Assembly: GCA_903939115.1 (NCBI GenBank)
Contig: CAJAFV010000078.1
Span: 24,778 to 88,777, forward strand
Reading direction: 5' to 3'
Length of the DNA stretch: 64,000 nt
Source: an uncultured Geobacteraceae bacterium
GTDB lineage: Bacteria; Desulfobacterota; Desulfuromonadia; Geobacterales; Pseudopelobacteraceae
Shown here: positions 9,031 through 17,191 of the stretch, in pieces
Layout: every line of letters starts with the position of its first letter
How positions within the stretch are numbered: the stretch's first letter is position 1
The notes under the pieces: model-generated
What the model saw: only the letters and a program-made list of their open reading frames with translations
The model's database searches: none
Told to the model about the DNA's origin: nothing
Position numbers and translations under genes: made by a program

Positions 9031-10123
9031 TCGCCGCCTCCTGACTAACATTGACTGGGTTCTCGCCGGACTGGTTATGACAGTCTGCCTGCTCGGGATT
9101 TTGAATATTTATAGTGCAACGACACCCTACAAAATTGTCGGCGTCGCCTACTATATAAAACAATTCTACTGGATGTTGGTGGGAATTACCATATCACTGG
9201 TAGTTTGCAGCCTTGATTATCACATTCTGGAGGACCTTTCCTATTGGTTTTATGGCTTTTTGTTACTTTTGTTAATTGCGGTACTTGTCGTCGGCAGACG
9301 ATCAATGGGGGCCACCCGCTGGCTGCACCTCGGTTTTTTCAATGTCCAGCCGTCAGAAATCATGAAGATTGTCATCATAGTGACGTTCGCCCGCTTTTTT
9401 AATAATTTTCAGGCGGTCGGCGGCCTGACAGTCAAAGACGTGCTCATTCCACTAAGCCTGCTCGCTTTACCGGCCGCTTTGATCGTGAAACAGCCGGATT
9501 TAGGTACCGCAACCCTGATCACACTGATCGCTCTGTCAATGATCATGTACGTCGGCTTGCGCTGGTCCACCATTGTTACGTTTGTATGTGTTACGGTTCC
9601 TATGGTCTGGATCGGCTGGGTGTTCTTGTTCCGACCATATCAGAAAAACCGTGTCCTAGACTTCCTGAACCCTGAACGGTCACGGCTTGGCAGTGGCTAT
9701 CACATAATTCAAAGCAAAATAGCCGTCGGTTCAGGCGGATTGACCGGAAAAGGTTTTGTAAAAGGAACCCAGTCACAGCTTCGTTTTCTCCCTGAGCAGC
9801 ATACCGACTTCGCTTTTTCCGTCTTTGCCGAGGAATGGGGCTTCATCGGCTGCCTGCTGCTCATTGTCATCTACTTTATGCTGGTGCTGTGGGGGCTTAA
9901 TATCGCCCGTCGCTGCAACGACCGTTTCGGCGGTCTGCTTGCGGTAGGGGTTACCGCGATGCTCTTCTGGCATATCGTCATCAACATGGGAATGGTGATC
10001 GGCATGTTTCCGGTTGTCGGAGTTCCGCTGCCGTTTTTTTCCTACGGCGGCACCTCGATGATCACCTCAATGGTCGGTATCGGCCTACTGCAAAACATCA
10101 GTATGCGACGCTTCATGTTCTGA
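9023..10123 (+). CDS. rodA: Rod shape-determining protein RodA (SEDS glycosyltransferase)
   Basis: A 366-aa polytopic SEDS-family protein with about ten membrane helices. It polymerises lipid II into glycan strands with PBP2. Family blocks include RRSMGATRWLHLGFFNVQPSE, KQPDLGTA, the large loop ending FLPEQHTDFAFSVFAEEWGF, and the terminal PLPFFSYGGTS. I chose the ATG at 9023, which has GGAG nine bases upstream and overlaps the mrdA stop; an ATG at 9008 would add five residues. It is the last gene of the rod-shape operon. Confidence 0.95.
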   Translation: MIDRRLLTNIDWVLAGLVMTVCLLGILNIYSATTPYKIVGVAYYIKQFYWMLVGITISLVVCSLDYHILEDLSYWFYGFLLLLLIAVLVVGRRSMGATRWLHLGFFNVQPSEIMKIVIIVTFARFFNNFQAVGGLTVKDVLIPLSLLALPAALIVKQPDLGTATLITLIALSMIMYVGLRWSTIVTFVCVTVPMVWIGWVFLFRPYQKNRVLDFLNPERSRLGSGYHIIQSKIAVGSGGLTGKGFVKGTQSQLRFLPEQHTDFAFSVFAEEWGFIGCLLLIVIYFMLVLWGLNIARRCNDRFGGLLAVGVTAMLFWHIVINMGMVIGMFPVVGVPLPFFSYGGTSMITSMVGIGLLQNISMRRFMF

Positions 10124-10239
10124 TAATTCAGACAGGAGTGTGATACTCTGCTTTGTCGTTTTGTATCGGGGCAAACCAATATTCAGCCTTGCAAACCGGT
10201 ATGCAGATGCGGTACACTGACGGGTGATGGAGGTGACTC

Positions 10240-10431
10240 ATGGATACAAGCTCAATCGTAGGTTCTTCACTCCTGTTGAGGACCGGACAGTCGCAACAGG
10301 CATTATCAACAACCATGATGAAGCAGACGGCAGATCAGCAGAACAAAATGGCCGAACTGCTAGCCCAGAACACCAGGCAGGCACCAGAACCTGCTGCAAA
10401 CAGCGCTTTTAACTTTTCAATCTTCGCCTGA
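10240..10431 (+). CDS. Small YjfB-like putative motility protein
   Basis: A 63-aa protein starting MDTSSI, followed by a Gln/Met-rich amphipathic stretch (QSQQALSTTMMKQTADQQNKMAELLAQ) and a Pro/Ala-rich tail. The opening and the glutamine-rich helix resemble the YjfB-like putative motility family, whose function is not known. A strong ribosome binding site (GGAGGTGA) lies four bases before the ATG, and an intrinsic terminator follows within 60 bases. It therefore looks like a separate single-gene unit. The family assignment is by eye on a short protein. Confidence 0.6.
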   Translation: MDTSSIVGSSLLLRTGQSQQALSTTMMKQTADQQNKMAELLAQNTRQAPEPAANSAFNFSIFA

Positions 10432-10452
10432 AACGTTTGATTAAAAAAAGAT

Positions 10453-10490
10453 ACGGCCCGCCGGTATCCGACGGGCCGTTTCTTTTTTCT
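10453..10490. terminator. Intrinsic terminator after the YjfB-like gene
   Basis: ACGGCCCG (10453-10460) pairs with CGGGCCGT (10472-10479), with an inner CGG/CCG pair and a TAT loop, followed by TTTCTTTTTTCT. An A-run before it could also make it work on the opposite strand. Confidence 0.85.
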
Positions 10491-10591
10491 CCCTCATGAA
10501 GCGTTCAACGTCTGATACCAGAGTGCAATCAAAATGAATACGAGGCCAACAACGTAATCGTTTAAGTGCGACGTGGTATGAGTAGTTAATC

Positions 10592-10663
10592 AGTGACTAC
10601 GACAAAAGTGGCTTGGTCGCTTTTTGTAGACACTTTCTTCCTGAAAGCGTCTTTTTTATTTTT
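10592..10663 (+). promoter_or_regulatory. Leader RNA with competing antiterminator and terminator before the MgtE_N/NRAMP genes
   Basis: AGTGACTAC (10592-10600) can pair with GTAGACACT (10626-10634) with one A-A mismatch. A downstream hairpin uses GACACTTTC (10629-10637) with GAAAGCGTC (10643-10651) and ends in a T-run. The two structures share bases 10629-10634 and cannot form together, which is the layout of a transcription attenuator or riboswitch expression platform. The 100 bases upstream (10491-10591), after the preceding terminator, could hold a sensor; I do not recognise an M-box or yybP-ykoY core there. Confidence 0.55.
10629..10663 (+). terminator. Intrinsic terminator in the leader, 16 bases before the MgtE_N gene
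   Basis: A 9-bp stem with one A-C mismatch (10629-10637 with 10643-10651), loop TTCCT, then TTTTTTATTTTT. Its position between the upstream terminated gene and the next start codon means that it can only control the gene downstream. Confidence 0.7.
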
Positions 10664-10678
10664 ACGAAGGTTTGATTT

Positions 10679-11941
10679 ATGATGATTGAAATTTCAGAAA
10701 TCTATCTCAGCTCAGTCATCGGTCGGTCGGTGATCAACAGCAACGGCGACCGGATCGGTATCCTGCGTGACCTGATCATGATTCCGGGAGAGGTGTTCCC
10801 GGAGGTTTCCCATATCGTGATCAAGGCGCGTAGCGGGGCTAAAATCCTCCCCTGGAGTGAGGTGACGCTCTTTACTCACGTGGTGATTTCAACCGGCAGC
10901 GTCAAGCCACACGGCCTGACCGAGTATCTGCCCGGAGTTGGAGATATCCTCGTCAAACGCGACCTTCTTGACAAACAGATAGTTGATGTGGACGGCGCTA
11001 AAGTCGTCCGGGTTAATGACATAAAGCTCGGCAAACTGAATCACAAGCTCTGCATATTCTCTGTAGATATTGGTTTTCGAGGACTGCTCAGACGCCTCGG
11101 TTATGAGCGTTTTGGAGAGCGTTTTGCGCGTGCGATCAAGCACGATATACCTCACGCCGAGATCAGCTGGGAATATGTCCAGCCGCTGGAGTCCAACTCC
11201 TCGAGACTCGCGCTTAAAATTGCCCGCGATCAGATGAACGAGATGCATCCTGCCGACCTGGCCGATATCATCGAAAACATCCCGATACAGAGCATCCGCA
11301 CCGTACTTGATTCAATCGATGCCGAAACCACCGGGGAGACACTCTACGAACTTGAATCGGACATGCGTAACCTGGTCATAAATCAACTGGACAATGAGCA
11401 GATAACAGACATCCTTGAGGAGATGGAACCGGACGAAGCCGCCGACGTACTGAGCGATCTTCCTGGACAGAAAGCTCAGGAGCTGCTGGACTTGATGGAT
11501 CAGGAAGATGCCGAAGACATCCAGGAGTTGTTGGAATATGAGGAAAATTCTGCTGGCGGCCTGATGAACCCGGACTATTTGAGATTTACGTCGAATATTA
11601 CAGTCGGTCAGGCTCTGGAAATTATCAAAGTGTGCGCTGATGAAGTAGAGACTATCTTCTACGGCTACGTCGTCAACTCAAATGACCGGCTTGAAGGCGT
11701 CGTCTCCCTCAAAGGCCTGATCATGAATCCGCCGGAAACGCATATCACCGATATCATGGAAGAGAACATCAAATCGGTGAGTATCGATGCGGAGCTGGAG
11801 GATATGCTGGAAACGCTGGCCAAGTACGATCTGATCGCCATCCCTGTACTTGACACCGAAGACAAAATGGCCGGCATTGTCACCGTTGACGATGTATTGG
11901 CACATTACCTGCCGCAGATCATAAAAATCAAGCGTCGCTAG
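10679..11941 (+). CDS. Soluble PRC-barrel / MgtE_N / CBS-pair protein
   Basis: A 420-aa protein without membrane segments. The first 75 residues (SSVIGRSVINSNGDRIGILRD) look like a PRC-barrel domain, with a second similar unit at about 85-125. Residues about 180-285 are the helical MgtE N-terminal domain (HPADLADIIE, LDNEQITDILEEMEPDEAADVLSDLP, LLEYEENSAGGLMN), and 290-415 hold two CBS motifs (VGVVS-like EGVVSLKGLI and GIVTVDDVL). This is the Mg2+-sensing half of an MgtE channel without its pore. It stands 12 bases before an NRAMP-type transporter, so I infer that it regulates that transporter. GAAGG precedes the start. Confidence 0.85.
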   Translation: MMIEISEIYLSSVIGRSVINSNGDRIGILRDLIMIPGEVFPEVSHIVIKARSGAKILPWSEVTLFTHVVISTGSVKPHGLTEYLPGVGDILVKRDLLDKQIVDVDGAKVVRVNDIKLGKLNHKLCIFSVDIGFRGLLRRLGYERFGERFARAIKHDIPHAEISWEYVQPLESNSSRLALKIARDQMNEMHPADLADIIENIPIQSIRTVLDSIDAETTGETLYELESDMRNLVINQLDNEQITDILEEMEPDEAADVLSDLPGQKAQELLDLMDQEDAEDIQELLEYEENSAGGLMNPDYLRFTSNITVGQALEIIKVCADEVETIFYGYVVNSNDRLEGVVSLKGLIMNPPETHITDIMEENIKSVSIDAELEDMLETLAKYDLIAIPVLDTEDKMAGIVTVDDVLAHYLPQIIKIKRR

Positions 11942-11953
11942 ACCACGGAACCC

Positions 11954-13252
11954 ATGTTCAACTATATTGCACAATTCAGGTTTTTAAAGCCGCTCAAAAG
12001 CTTCAGCCCCCGGAACGTCATGATCTTCCTGGCGATCCTCGGTCCGGGCATCATCACCGCCAATGTGGACAATGATGCCGGCGGCATAACCACCTATTCG
12101 CTGGCTGCGGCCAATTACGGCTACTCGATTCTCTGGATGATGATACCGACAACGATTGCACTGGTTGTGGTTCAGGAGATGTGCGCCCGGATGGGAGCAG
12201 TCACCGGCAAAGGTCTGTCGGATCTGATTCGGGAATCCTTCGGAGTCAAGGTCACCTTTTACGTCATGATCGCCCTGCTGCTGACCAATATGGGCAATTC
12301 CATCTCCGAGTTTGCCGGTATCGCCGCCAGCCTTGAGATCTTCGGCGTCAGCAAATACATTTCCGTTCCGATCTGCGCAATTCTGGTCTGGTTGCTGATC
12401 GTCAAGGGATCATACAAGGTCGTCGAAAAAGTATTCCTGGTAGCCTGCCTGGTCTACATCGCCTATCCGATCGCCGCATTCATGGCAGGACCGAACTGGA
12501 GTGTCGTCATGAAAGCGACCGTCACTCCCACATTCAAAACCGACAGCGCCTACCTGATGACCCTGATCGGTATCGTCGGCACGACCATCGCCCCCTGGAT
12601 GCAGTTTTATCAACAGGCGGCGGTCGTTGAAAAAGGGATAACCGCCGATCAGTACAATTTTTCACGGATAGACGTTATCTTCGGCTGCATCATGGCCATA
12701 GTGGTGGCTTTCTTCATGATGGTTGCCTGCGCATCAACTATCCACCTGCACGGGCTGAAGATTGAAACCGCTGCCGACGCTGCACTGGCACTGAAACCGC
12801 TCGTCGGGCAGCATGCATCGGCACTGTTCGCATTCGGTCTCTTTAATGCGTCGCTCTTTGCCGCTTGTATTCTGCCGCTTTCGACGGCCTATTACATCTG
12901 TGAAGGGATGGGGTGGGAATCGGGGGTCGATAAGGACTTCGAGCAGGCTCCGCAGTTCTTCTGGCTTTTCACGATTATTATCATCATAAGCGCCGGACTG
13001 ATCCTGATACCGAATGCGCCGTTGATGACGATCATGTTCATCTCTCAGGTTGTTAACGGTGCGGTTCTGCCATTTGTGCTGATGTTCATGATTAAACTGA
13101 TTAATGACAAAAACCTTATGGGAACCTTTGTCAACGGTCCGGTATTCAATATAATAGCCTGGCTTACCGTTGTGACTATGATCGTCCTGACGGTAATTAT
13201 GACTGTCGATATGGCCTTTCCCGGATTAACCAAGCGGCTGATGGCTTTCTAG
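11954..13252 (+). CDS. NRAMP-family divalent metal transporter with altered metal site, probably Mg2+
   Basis: A 432-aa polytopic protein with about eleven membrane helices and the NRAMP opening GPGIITA. In the first helix the usual Asp-Pro-Gly-Asn is D41-A-G-G44, so the Asn is lost. In the sixth helix the usual Met-Pro-His-Asn is A213-P-W-M216, so the sulfur ligand that selects transition metals is lost. Such changes are, to my knowledge, the mark of the NRAMP-related Mg2+ transporters rather than MntH-type Mn2+/Fe2+ importers. The preceding gene encodes an MgtE-like Mg2+-sensing module, which agrees. Metal choice is inferred. It meets the hit gene tail to tail with three bases between the stop codons. 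Confidence 0.85.
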   Translation: MFNYIAQFRFLKPLKSFSPRNVMIFLAILGPGIITANVDNDAGGITTYSLAAANYGYSILWMMIPTTIALVVVQEMCARMGAVTGKGLSDLIRESFGVKVTFYVMIALLLTNMGNSISEFAGIAASLEIFGVSKYISVPICAILVWLLIVKGSYKVVEKVFLVACLVYIAYPIAAFMAGPNWSVVMKATVTPTFKTDSAYLMTLIGIVGTTIAPWMQFYQQAAVVEKGITADQYNFSRIDVIFGCIMAIVVAFFMMVACASTIHLHGLKIETAADAALALKPLVGQHASALFAFGLFNASLFAACILPLSTAYYICEGMGWESGVDKDFEQAPQFFWLFTIIIIISAGLILIPNAPLMTIMFISQVVNGAVLPFVLMFMIKLINDKNLMGTFVNGPVFNIIAWLTVVTMIVLTVIMTVDMAFPGLTKRLMAF

Positions 13253-13255
13253 TTT

Positions 13256-13600
13256 TCACCCCGGAGGCCAGCCGAAAGTACGCCCCGCCAACAGATGAAA
13301 GTGGATATGAAATACCGACTGCCCAGCCCCCGCCCCGTTATTCTGTACGATCCGGAAACCTGATTCGGCGTACCCCTTCTCCCGGGCGATCCCCCCACCC
13401 TTCCTGAATGCGTACCCGATTAATGCATCGTCCTCCAGAGTCATATCCAGACAGTTGACAACATGCTTTTTCGGCAACAGCAGCAGGTGTAACGGCGCCT
13501 GAGGGGACAAATCTTCAATCACGAGCAGCTGTTCATCTTCAAACACCTTCCTGGACGGTATGTCACCACGAATTATTTTGCAGAAAATGCAGTTTTCCAT
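13256..13600 (-). CDS. HIT-family (HINT-type) nucleotide-binding protein
   Basis: A 114-aa histidine triad protein. It has CIFCKII at the start, the LLLLPKKHV strand and the catalytic HIHFHLL triad near the C-terminus, all as in the HINT branch that hydrolyses nucleoside phosphoramidates such as AMP-lysine. The length is typical. It is the last gene of the minus-strand purine/pyrimidine run and lies 28 bases after tlyA. Confidence 0.9.
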   Translation of the reverse strand: MENCIFCKIIRGDIPSRKVFEDEQLLVIEDLSPQAPLHLLLLPKKHVVNCLDMTLEDDALIGYAFRKGGGIAREKGYAESGFRIVQNNGAGAGQSVFHIHFHLLAGRTFGWPPG

Positions 13601-13628
13601 AGAGCCCTCCCGGTTTTACGTGAAACGT

Positions 13629-14360
13629 TCATAGTTGCAGCAGTATCAGAAACTCACGATTACCATCCGCTCCGGTTATCGGCGATTCGCAGAGCCCTGA
13701 GACGGTCAGACCAAGATCTGATGCGGTGCGGCGGACATCTTCAATAACCTTTTCATGGGCGGCGGGGTCACGTACAACTCCTCCCTTCCCTACTTCACCT
13801 TTACCTACCTCAAACTGCGGCTTGATCAGGGCAATAATCCGGCCTCCCGGTTTTAACAGAGCAACCGTCGCCGGAAGCACCTTGGCAAGCGCAATGAACG
13901 AAGCGTCTATAACGGCAAGAGACGGTTCGCCGTCAAGCATATCCGGCGTTACATAGCGGATGTTGGTTTTCTCCATACTGACGACACGCGCATCCTGCTG
14001 CAGCTTCCAGGCTAACTGACCATACCCGACATCTATGGCAAAGACCTTGATCGCACCCGCCTGAAGCAGACAATCTGTGAATCCGCCGGTGGAGGAACCG
14101 ACATCAACTGCAACCACTCCCGTCACATCAACACCAAACTCATCCAGCGCCTTACGCAACTTGAACCCGCCTCGGCCGACATACGGAATTGACTCACCCC
14201 GGAGGCGAATGTCCGCATCAATTGCCACCTGATGACCAGCCTTGTCAACCGTGTGGTCGCCAACAACGACCTGGCCGGCCATTATCATAGCGCGTGCTTT
14301 CTCAATGGTGGGAGCCAGGTCACGCGCTAAAACCAGTTTATCGAGGCGTTGTTTAGTCAA
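13629..14360 (-). CDS. tlyA: TlyA family rRNA methyltransferase (16S/23S 2-prime-O)
   Basis: A 243-aa protein with an N-terminal S4 RNA-binding domain (RLDKLVLARDLAPTIEKARAMI, residues about 4-62) and a FtsJ-like methyltransferase domain. The SAM site is VDVGSSTGGFTDCL, and the catalytic lysines lie around LIKPQFE. TlyA methylates ribose in rRNA, which in mycobacteria makes ribosomes sensitive to capreomycin. Older annotations call the family hemolysin, which is doubtful. It follows pyrE after five bases. Confidence 0.9.
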   Translation of the reverse strand: MTKQRLDKLVLARDLAPTIEKARAMIMAGQVVVGDHTVDKAGHQVAIDADIRLRGESIPYVGRGGFKLRKALDEFGVDVTGVVAVDVGSSTGGFTDCLLQAGAIKVFAIDVGYGQLAWKLQQDARVVSMEKTNIRYVTPDMLDGEPSLAVIDASFIALAKVLPATVALLKPGGRIIALIKPQFEVGKGEVGKGGVVRDPAAHEKVIEDVRRTASDLGLTVSGLCESPITGADGNREFLILLQL

Positions 14361-14365
14361 TAACC

Positions 14366-14917
14366 CTACTCACCAACCAGCTGGCTCTTGGTAAAGAGCG
14401 CCCTCAGCCAGTACCCTTCCGCCTCGATATTTTCGCGGCCACCCTCTTCACGATCAACCAGCGTCACAATACCGAGCACCACTAAGCCCTCTTCCTCAGC
14501 ACGGTGAACCGCCTTCATTGAGGAGCCGCCGGTGGTAACAACATCTTCCACGATGACGACTCTGGTGCCGGCAGGGAGATTTTTACGCCCTTCCAACCAC
14601 TGACCGGTACCATGCCCTTTTGGCTCCTTACGGATGATAAAGGCGTGCATCGACTCTCCGGCCAGGTGCGCAGCAATCGATGTTGCCGTCGCAATTGGAT
14701 CCGCTCCGAGCGTAATACCGCCAACGGCCTGGACATTTTCAACGTCCTTGATGGCATCATAGAACAGCTTGCCGACCAGAAAGCCACCTTCTGCATGAAG
14801 CGTGGTCTGCTTGCCATCAAAGTAAAAGTCACTCTGACGACCGGAAGCCAGTGTTACCAAACGTTTTTCGTACGACAATTCCAGAATAATTTTCTTTAAT
14901 AGTTCGCGATCACTCAT
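14366..14917 (-). CDS. pyrE: Orotate phosphoribosyltransferase
   Basis: A 183-aa type I phosphoribosyltransferase that joins orotate to PRPP to make OMP in pyrimidine synthesis. The PRPP loop VVIVEDVVTTGGSS and the substrate region FYFDGKQTTLH are present. RKEPKGHGTGQWLEG is the flexible catalytic loop. The gene overlaps purF by 8 bases, so a pyrimidine step is coupled to purine genes; PRPP is the shared substrate. Confidence 0.93.
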   Translation of the reverse strand: MSDRELLKKIILELSYEKRLVTLASGRQSDFYFDGKQTTLHAEGGFLVGKLFYDAIKDVENVQAVGGITLGADPIATATSIAAHLAGESMHAFIIRKEPKGHGTGQWLEGRKNLPAGTRVVIVEDVVTTGGSSMKAVHRAEEEGLVVLGIVTLVDREEGGRENIEAEGYWLRALFTKSQLVGE

Positions 14918-16367
14918 ATTCTACGGTCTCCTCTTCAAATAGTCCCATTTGGGGTTTCTCGACAGGTTTTGGGAATGCAACCGGGTAATCCCCGGCAAAA
15001 CAGGCTTTGCAGTAATGCGTATCACCATGTCCGATCGATGTAATAAGTCCCTCTTCGGACAGATACCCGAGAGTATCGGCAGTAACGTAGCGGCATATTT
15101 CATCAATGGTATGAGATGATGAAATCAGTTCCTTACGGTTCGGAGTATCAATACCGTAATAGCAGGGAAAGCTCGTTGGCGGTGATGATATCCGCAGATG
15201 CACCGCCAGCGCGCCGGCATTGCGAACCATTTTGACAATCTTGCGTGAGGTAGTGCCGCGTACGATCGAATCGTCAATTATGACGACGCGTTTGCCTTTG
15301 AGCAGCTCCCGCACCGGATTAAGCTTGATCTTGACCCCAAAGTGACGAATGGACTGTGCCGGCTCGATAAACGTCCGGCCGACATAATGGTTACGTATTA
15401 AACCGAGCTCAAACGGGATACCGGACTCCTCGGCATAGCCCATGGCGGCAGGAACACCGGAATCGGGAACGGCAATGACAACATCGGCTTCCACCGGGTA
15501 TTCGCGGGCCAGTTGTCGTCCCAGCTCCTTGCGGGCCAGGTAGACATTTCTTCCGAAGATGAACGAGTCTGGACGGGCAAAATAGACGAACTCAAAAATA
15601 CAGGGTGTCGGCGCTATTTTTTTAAAGGGAAACAGTGACTTGACACCGCTGTCTTTGGTAACGACTACCATTTCACCCGGTTCAATCTCGCGAACGAAGT
15701 CAGCTTCGATCAGGTCAAGGGCACAGCTTTCAGAAGCGATAACCCAGGCATCACCAAGTTTGCCGAGACAGAGCGGACGGAAGCCGTTCGGGTCACGCAC
15801 CGCAATCATGCGGGACTCTGTCAGAAAAAGCAGGCAATAAGCACCCTGAATACGTTTCAGCGCGTCCACAATGCGATCAACGAGAGAGTTGGTCTTGGAC
15901 GCGGCAATGAGATGAATTATTATTTCCGTATCCATCGTCGTTTGAAAGATCGAGCCGTAAGCCTCCAGTTCGGCCTTCAACAGCTGCGCATTGACCAGAT
16001 TGCCATTGTGGGCGACCGCAATCGAACCACGCGAATAATCGACCATGATCGGCTGCACGTTCTTTTCCACCGAAGCTCCGGCGGTTGAATAACGCACATG
16101 GCCGATGGCTGATTTGCCCGGCAGCTTTTTAAAGACGTCCGGATTGCTGAAAACATCGGCAACCAGTCCCATCCGCTTGTGAGCATACAGGGAATTGCCG
16201 TCAGAGGAGACAATGCCGCAGCTTTCCTGACCGCGATGCTGCAAGGCATAGAGGCCGAGATAGGTGAGGTTAGAAGCCTCAGAGTGATTGTAAATACCGA
16301 AAACACCGCATTCTTCTTGAGGACGGGACAGCTTCATAGGTAGAGGCTCCACTTCATTTTGACTCAT
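14910..16367 (-). CDS. purF: Amidophosphoribosyltransferase
   Basis: A 485-aa enzyme for the first committed purine step, PRPP plus glutamine to phosphoribosylamine. The N-terminal nucleophile is Cys20 in EECGVFGI, so a 19-residue propeptide must be removed, as in the Bacillus-type enzyme. The PRPP loop is VVIIDDSIVRGTT. Cysteines at TPCIF, SFPCYYG and the pair CKAC near the C-terminus match the [4Fe-4S] ligands of that same type. It overlaps purQ by 4 bases and pyrE by 8. Confidence 0.95.
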   Translation of the reverse strand: MSQNEVEPLPMKLSRPQEECGVFGIYNHSEASNLTYLGLYALQHRGQESCGIVSSDGNSLYAHKRMGLVADVFSNPDVFKKLPGKSAIGHVRYSTAGASVEKNVQPIMVDYSRGSIAVAHNGNLVNAQLLKAELEAYGSIFQTTMDTEIIIHLIAASKTNSLVDRIVDALKRIQGAYCLLFLTESRMIAVRDPNGFRPLCLGKLGDAWVIASESCALDLIEADFVREIEPGEMVVVTKDSGVKSLFPFKKIAPTPCIFEFVYFARPDSFIFGRNVYLARKELGRQLAREYPVEADVVIAVPDSGVPAAMGYAEESGIPFELGLIRNHYVGRTFIEPAQSIRHFGVKIKLNPVRELLKGKRVVIIDDSIVRGTTSRKIVKMVRNAGALAVHLRISSPPTSFPCYYGIDTPNRKELISSSHTIDEICRYVTADTLGYLSEEGLITSIGHGDTHYCKACFAGDYPVAFPKPVEKPQMGLFEEETVEYE

Positions 16368-17191
16368 ATCAGGTTTTTCCTCACATATTCAGCGGCATTT
16401 TTATACAGGATTAATCCGTCACCCTCTTCCGGGAGTTTTTCACGTGTCCAGCGAGGATGCTGGGTGTAATGGACAAACGCCTCGGGATGCGGCATCAGAC
16501 CCATCAAACGGCCAGTCGGGTCGCACAGCGCTGCGATGGCATTGATTGAGCCGTTCGGATTGGCGGGAAACTCCAAAGTTGCTTCGGCGTAGTCGGCTAG
16601 AGTGTAGCGCAACACCGCAAGATGCCCTGCCTCAATCCGCGCTAGCGTTGCATCTGAATCACACAGAAACTTACCTTCACCATGGCGTACCGGCAGATAA
16701 ATCCCCTTGTCGATCCCCCGGGTGAACACGCTGGGAGAAGCTGAATCGACCTGAAGATAGGTCCAGCGATCCTGAAAGCGACCAGAGTCGTTATGAGTCA
16801 GCGTTACCGTCTGATTCAGATACTCTCCATCAAAACCTGGCAGCATACCCATTTTTACCATCAACTGGAAACCGTTGCAGACTCCGAGGATCAACTTGCC
16901 ATCAGCAACGAAACGGGTGAACTGGTCCACCAGTTTTTCACCACTGCCACTCACAGCAGCATGTTTCAAGCGATTGGCTTGGGCCTTGGCGCTCCCCAGA
17001 TCATCACCGTCAAGAAACCCCCCGGTAAGATTGAGAAAATGGAAATCATCCAGCCGTATCTCGCCGGAAAGGATTTCAGCAATATGGGCAATAACCGTTT
17101 CATCAAAGCCCCCGAGACGGCACGCATGGGCCGCCTCCATCTCGCAGTTGGTACCGTTGCCGGTAATAACGATTGCGCGTGTCTGTTTCAT
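16364..17191 (-). CDS. purQ: Phosphoribosylformylglycinamidine synthase, glutaminase subunit PurQ
   Basis: A 275-aa class I glutamine amidotransferase. The nucleophile is in LGVCNGFQLM and the His/Glu pair in MPHPEAF. It would supply ammonia to PurL for FGAM synthesis. It is longer than the roughly 225-aa Bacillus PurQ, and its start (AIVITGNGTNCE) resembles the glutaminase domain of large one-chain PurL enzymes. The partner PurL (19739-22771) lacks a glutaminase domain, so this separate subunit is needed. It overlaps recQ (4 bases) and purF (4 bases). Confidence 0.88.
   Translation of the reverse strand: MKQTRAIVITGNGTNCEMEAAHACRLGGFDETVIAHIAEILSGEIRLDDFHFLNLTGGFLDGDDLGSAKAQANRLKHAAVSGSGEKLVDQFTRFVADGKLILGVCNGFQLMVKMGMLPGFDGEYLNQTVTLTHNDSGRFQDRWTYLQVDSASPSVFTRGIDKGIYLPVRHGEGKFLCDSDATLARIEAGHLAVLRYTLADYAEATLEFPANPNGSINAIAALCDPTGRLMGLMPHPEAFVHYTQHPRWTREKLPEEGDGLILYKNAAEYVRKNLI

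Noticed and set aside
10160..10235. Possible c-di-GMP/cGAMP (GEMM) riboswitch before the YjfB-like gene
   Set aside because: Fragments such as GGGGCAAACC and TTGCAAACC resemble parts of the motif, but the GNRA hairpin and the spacing of the two helices are missing.
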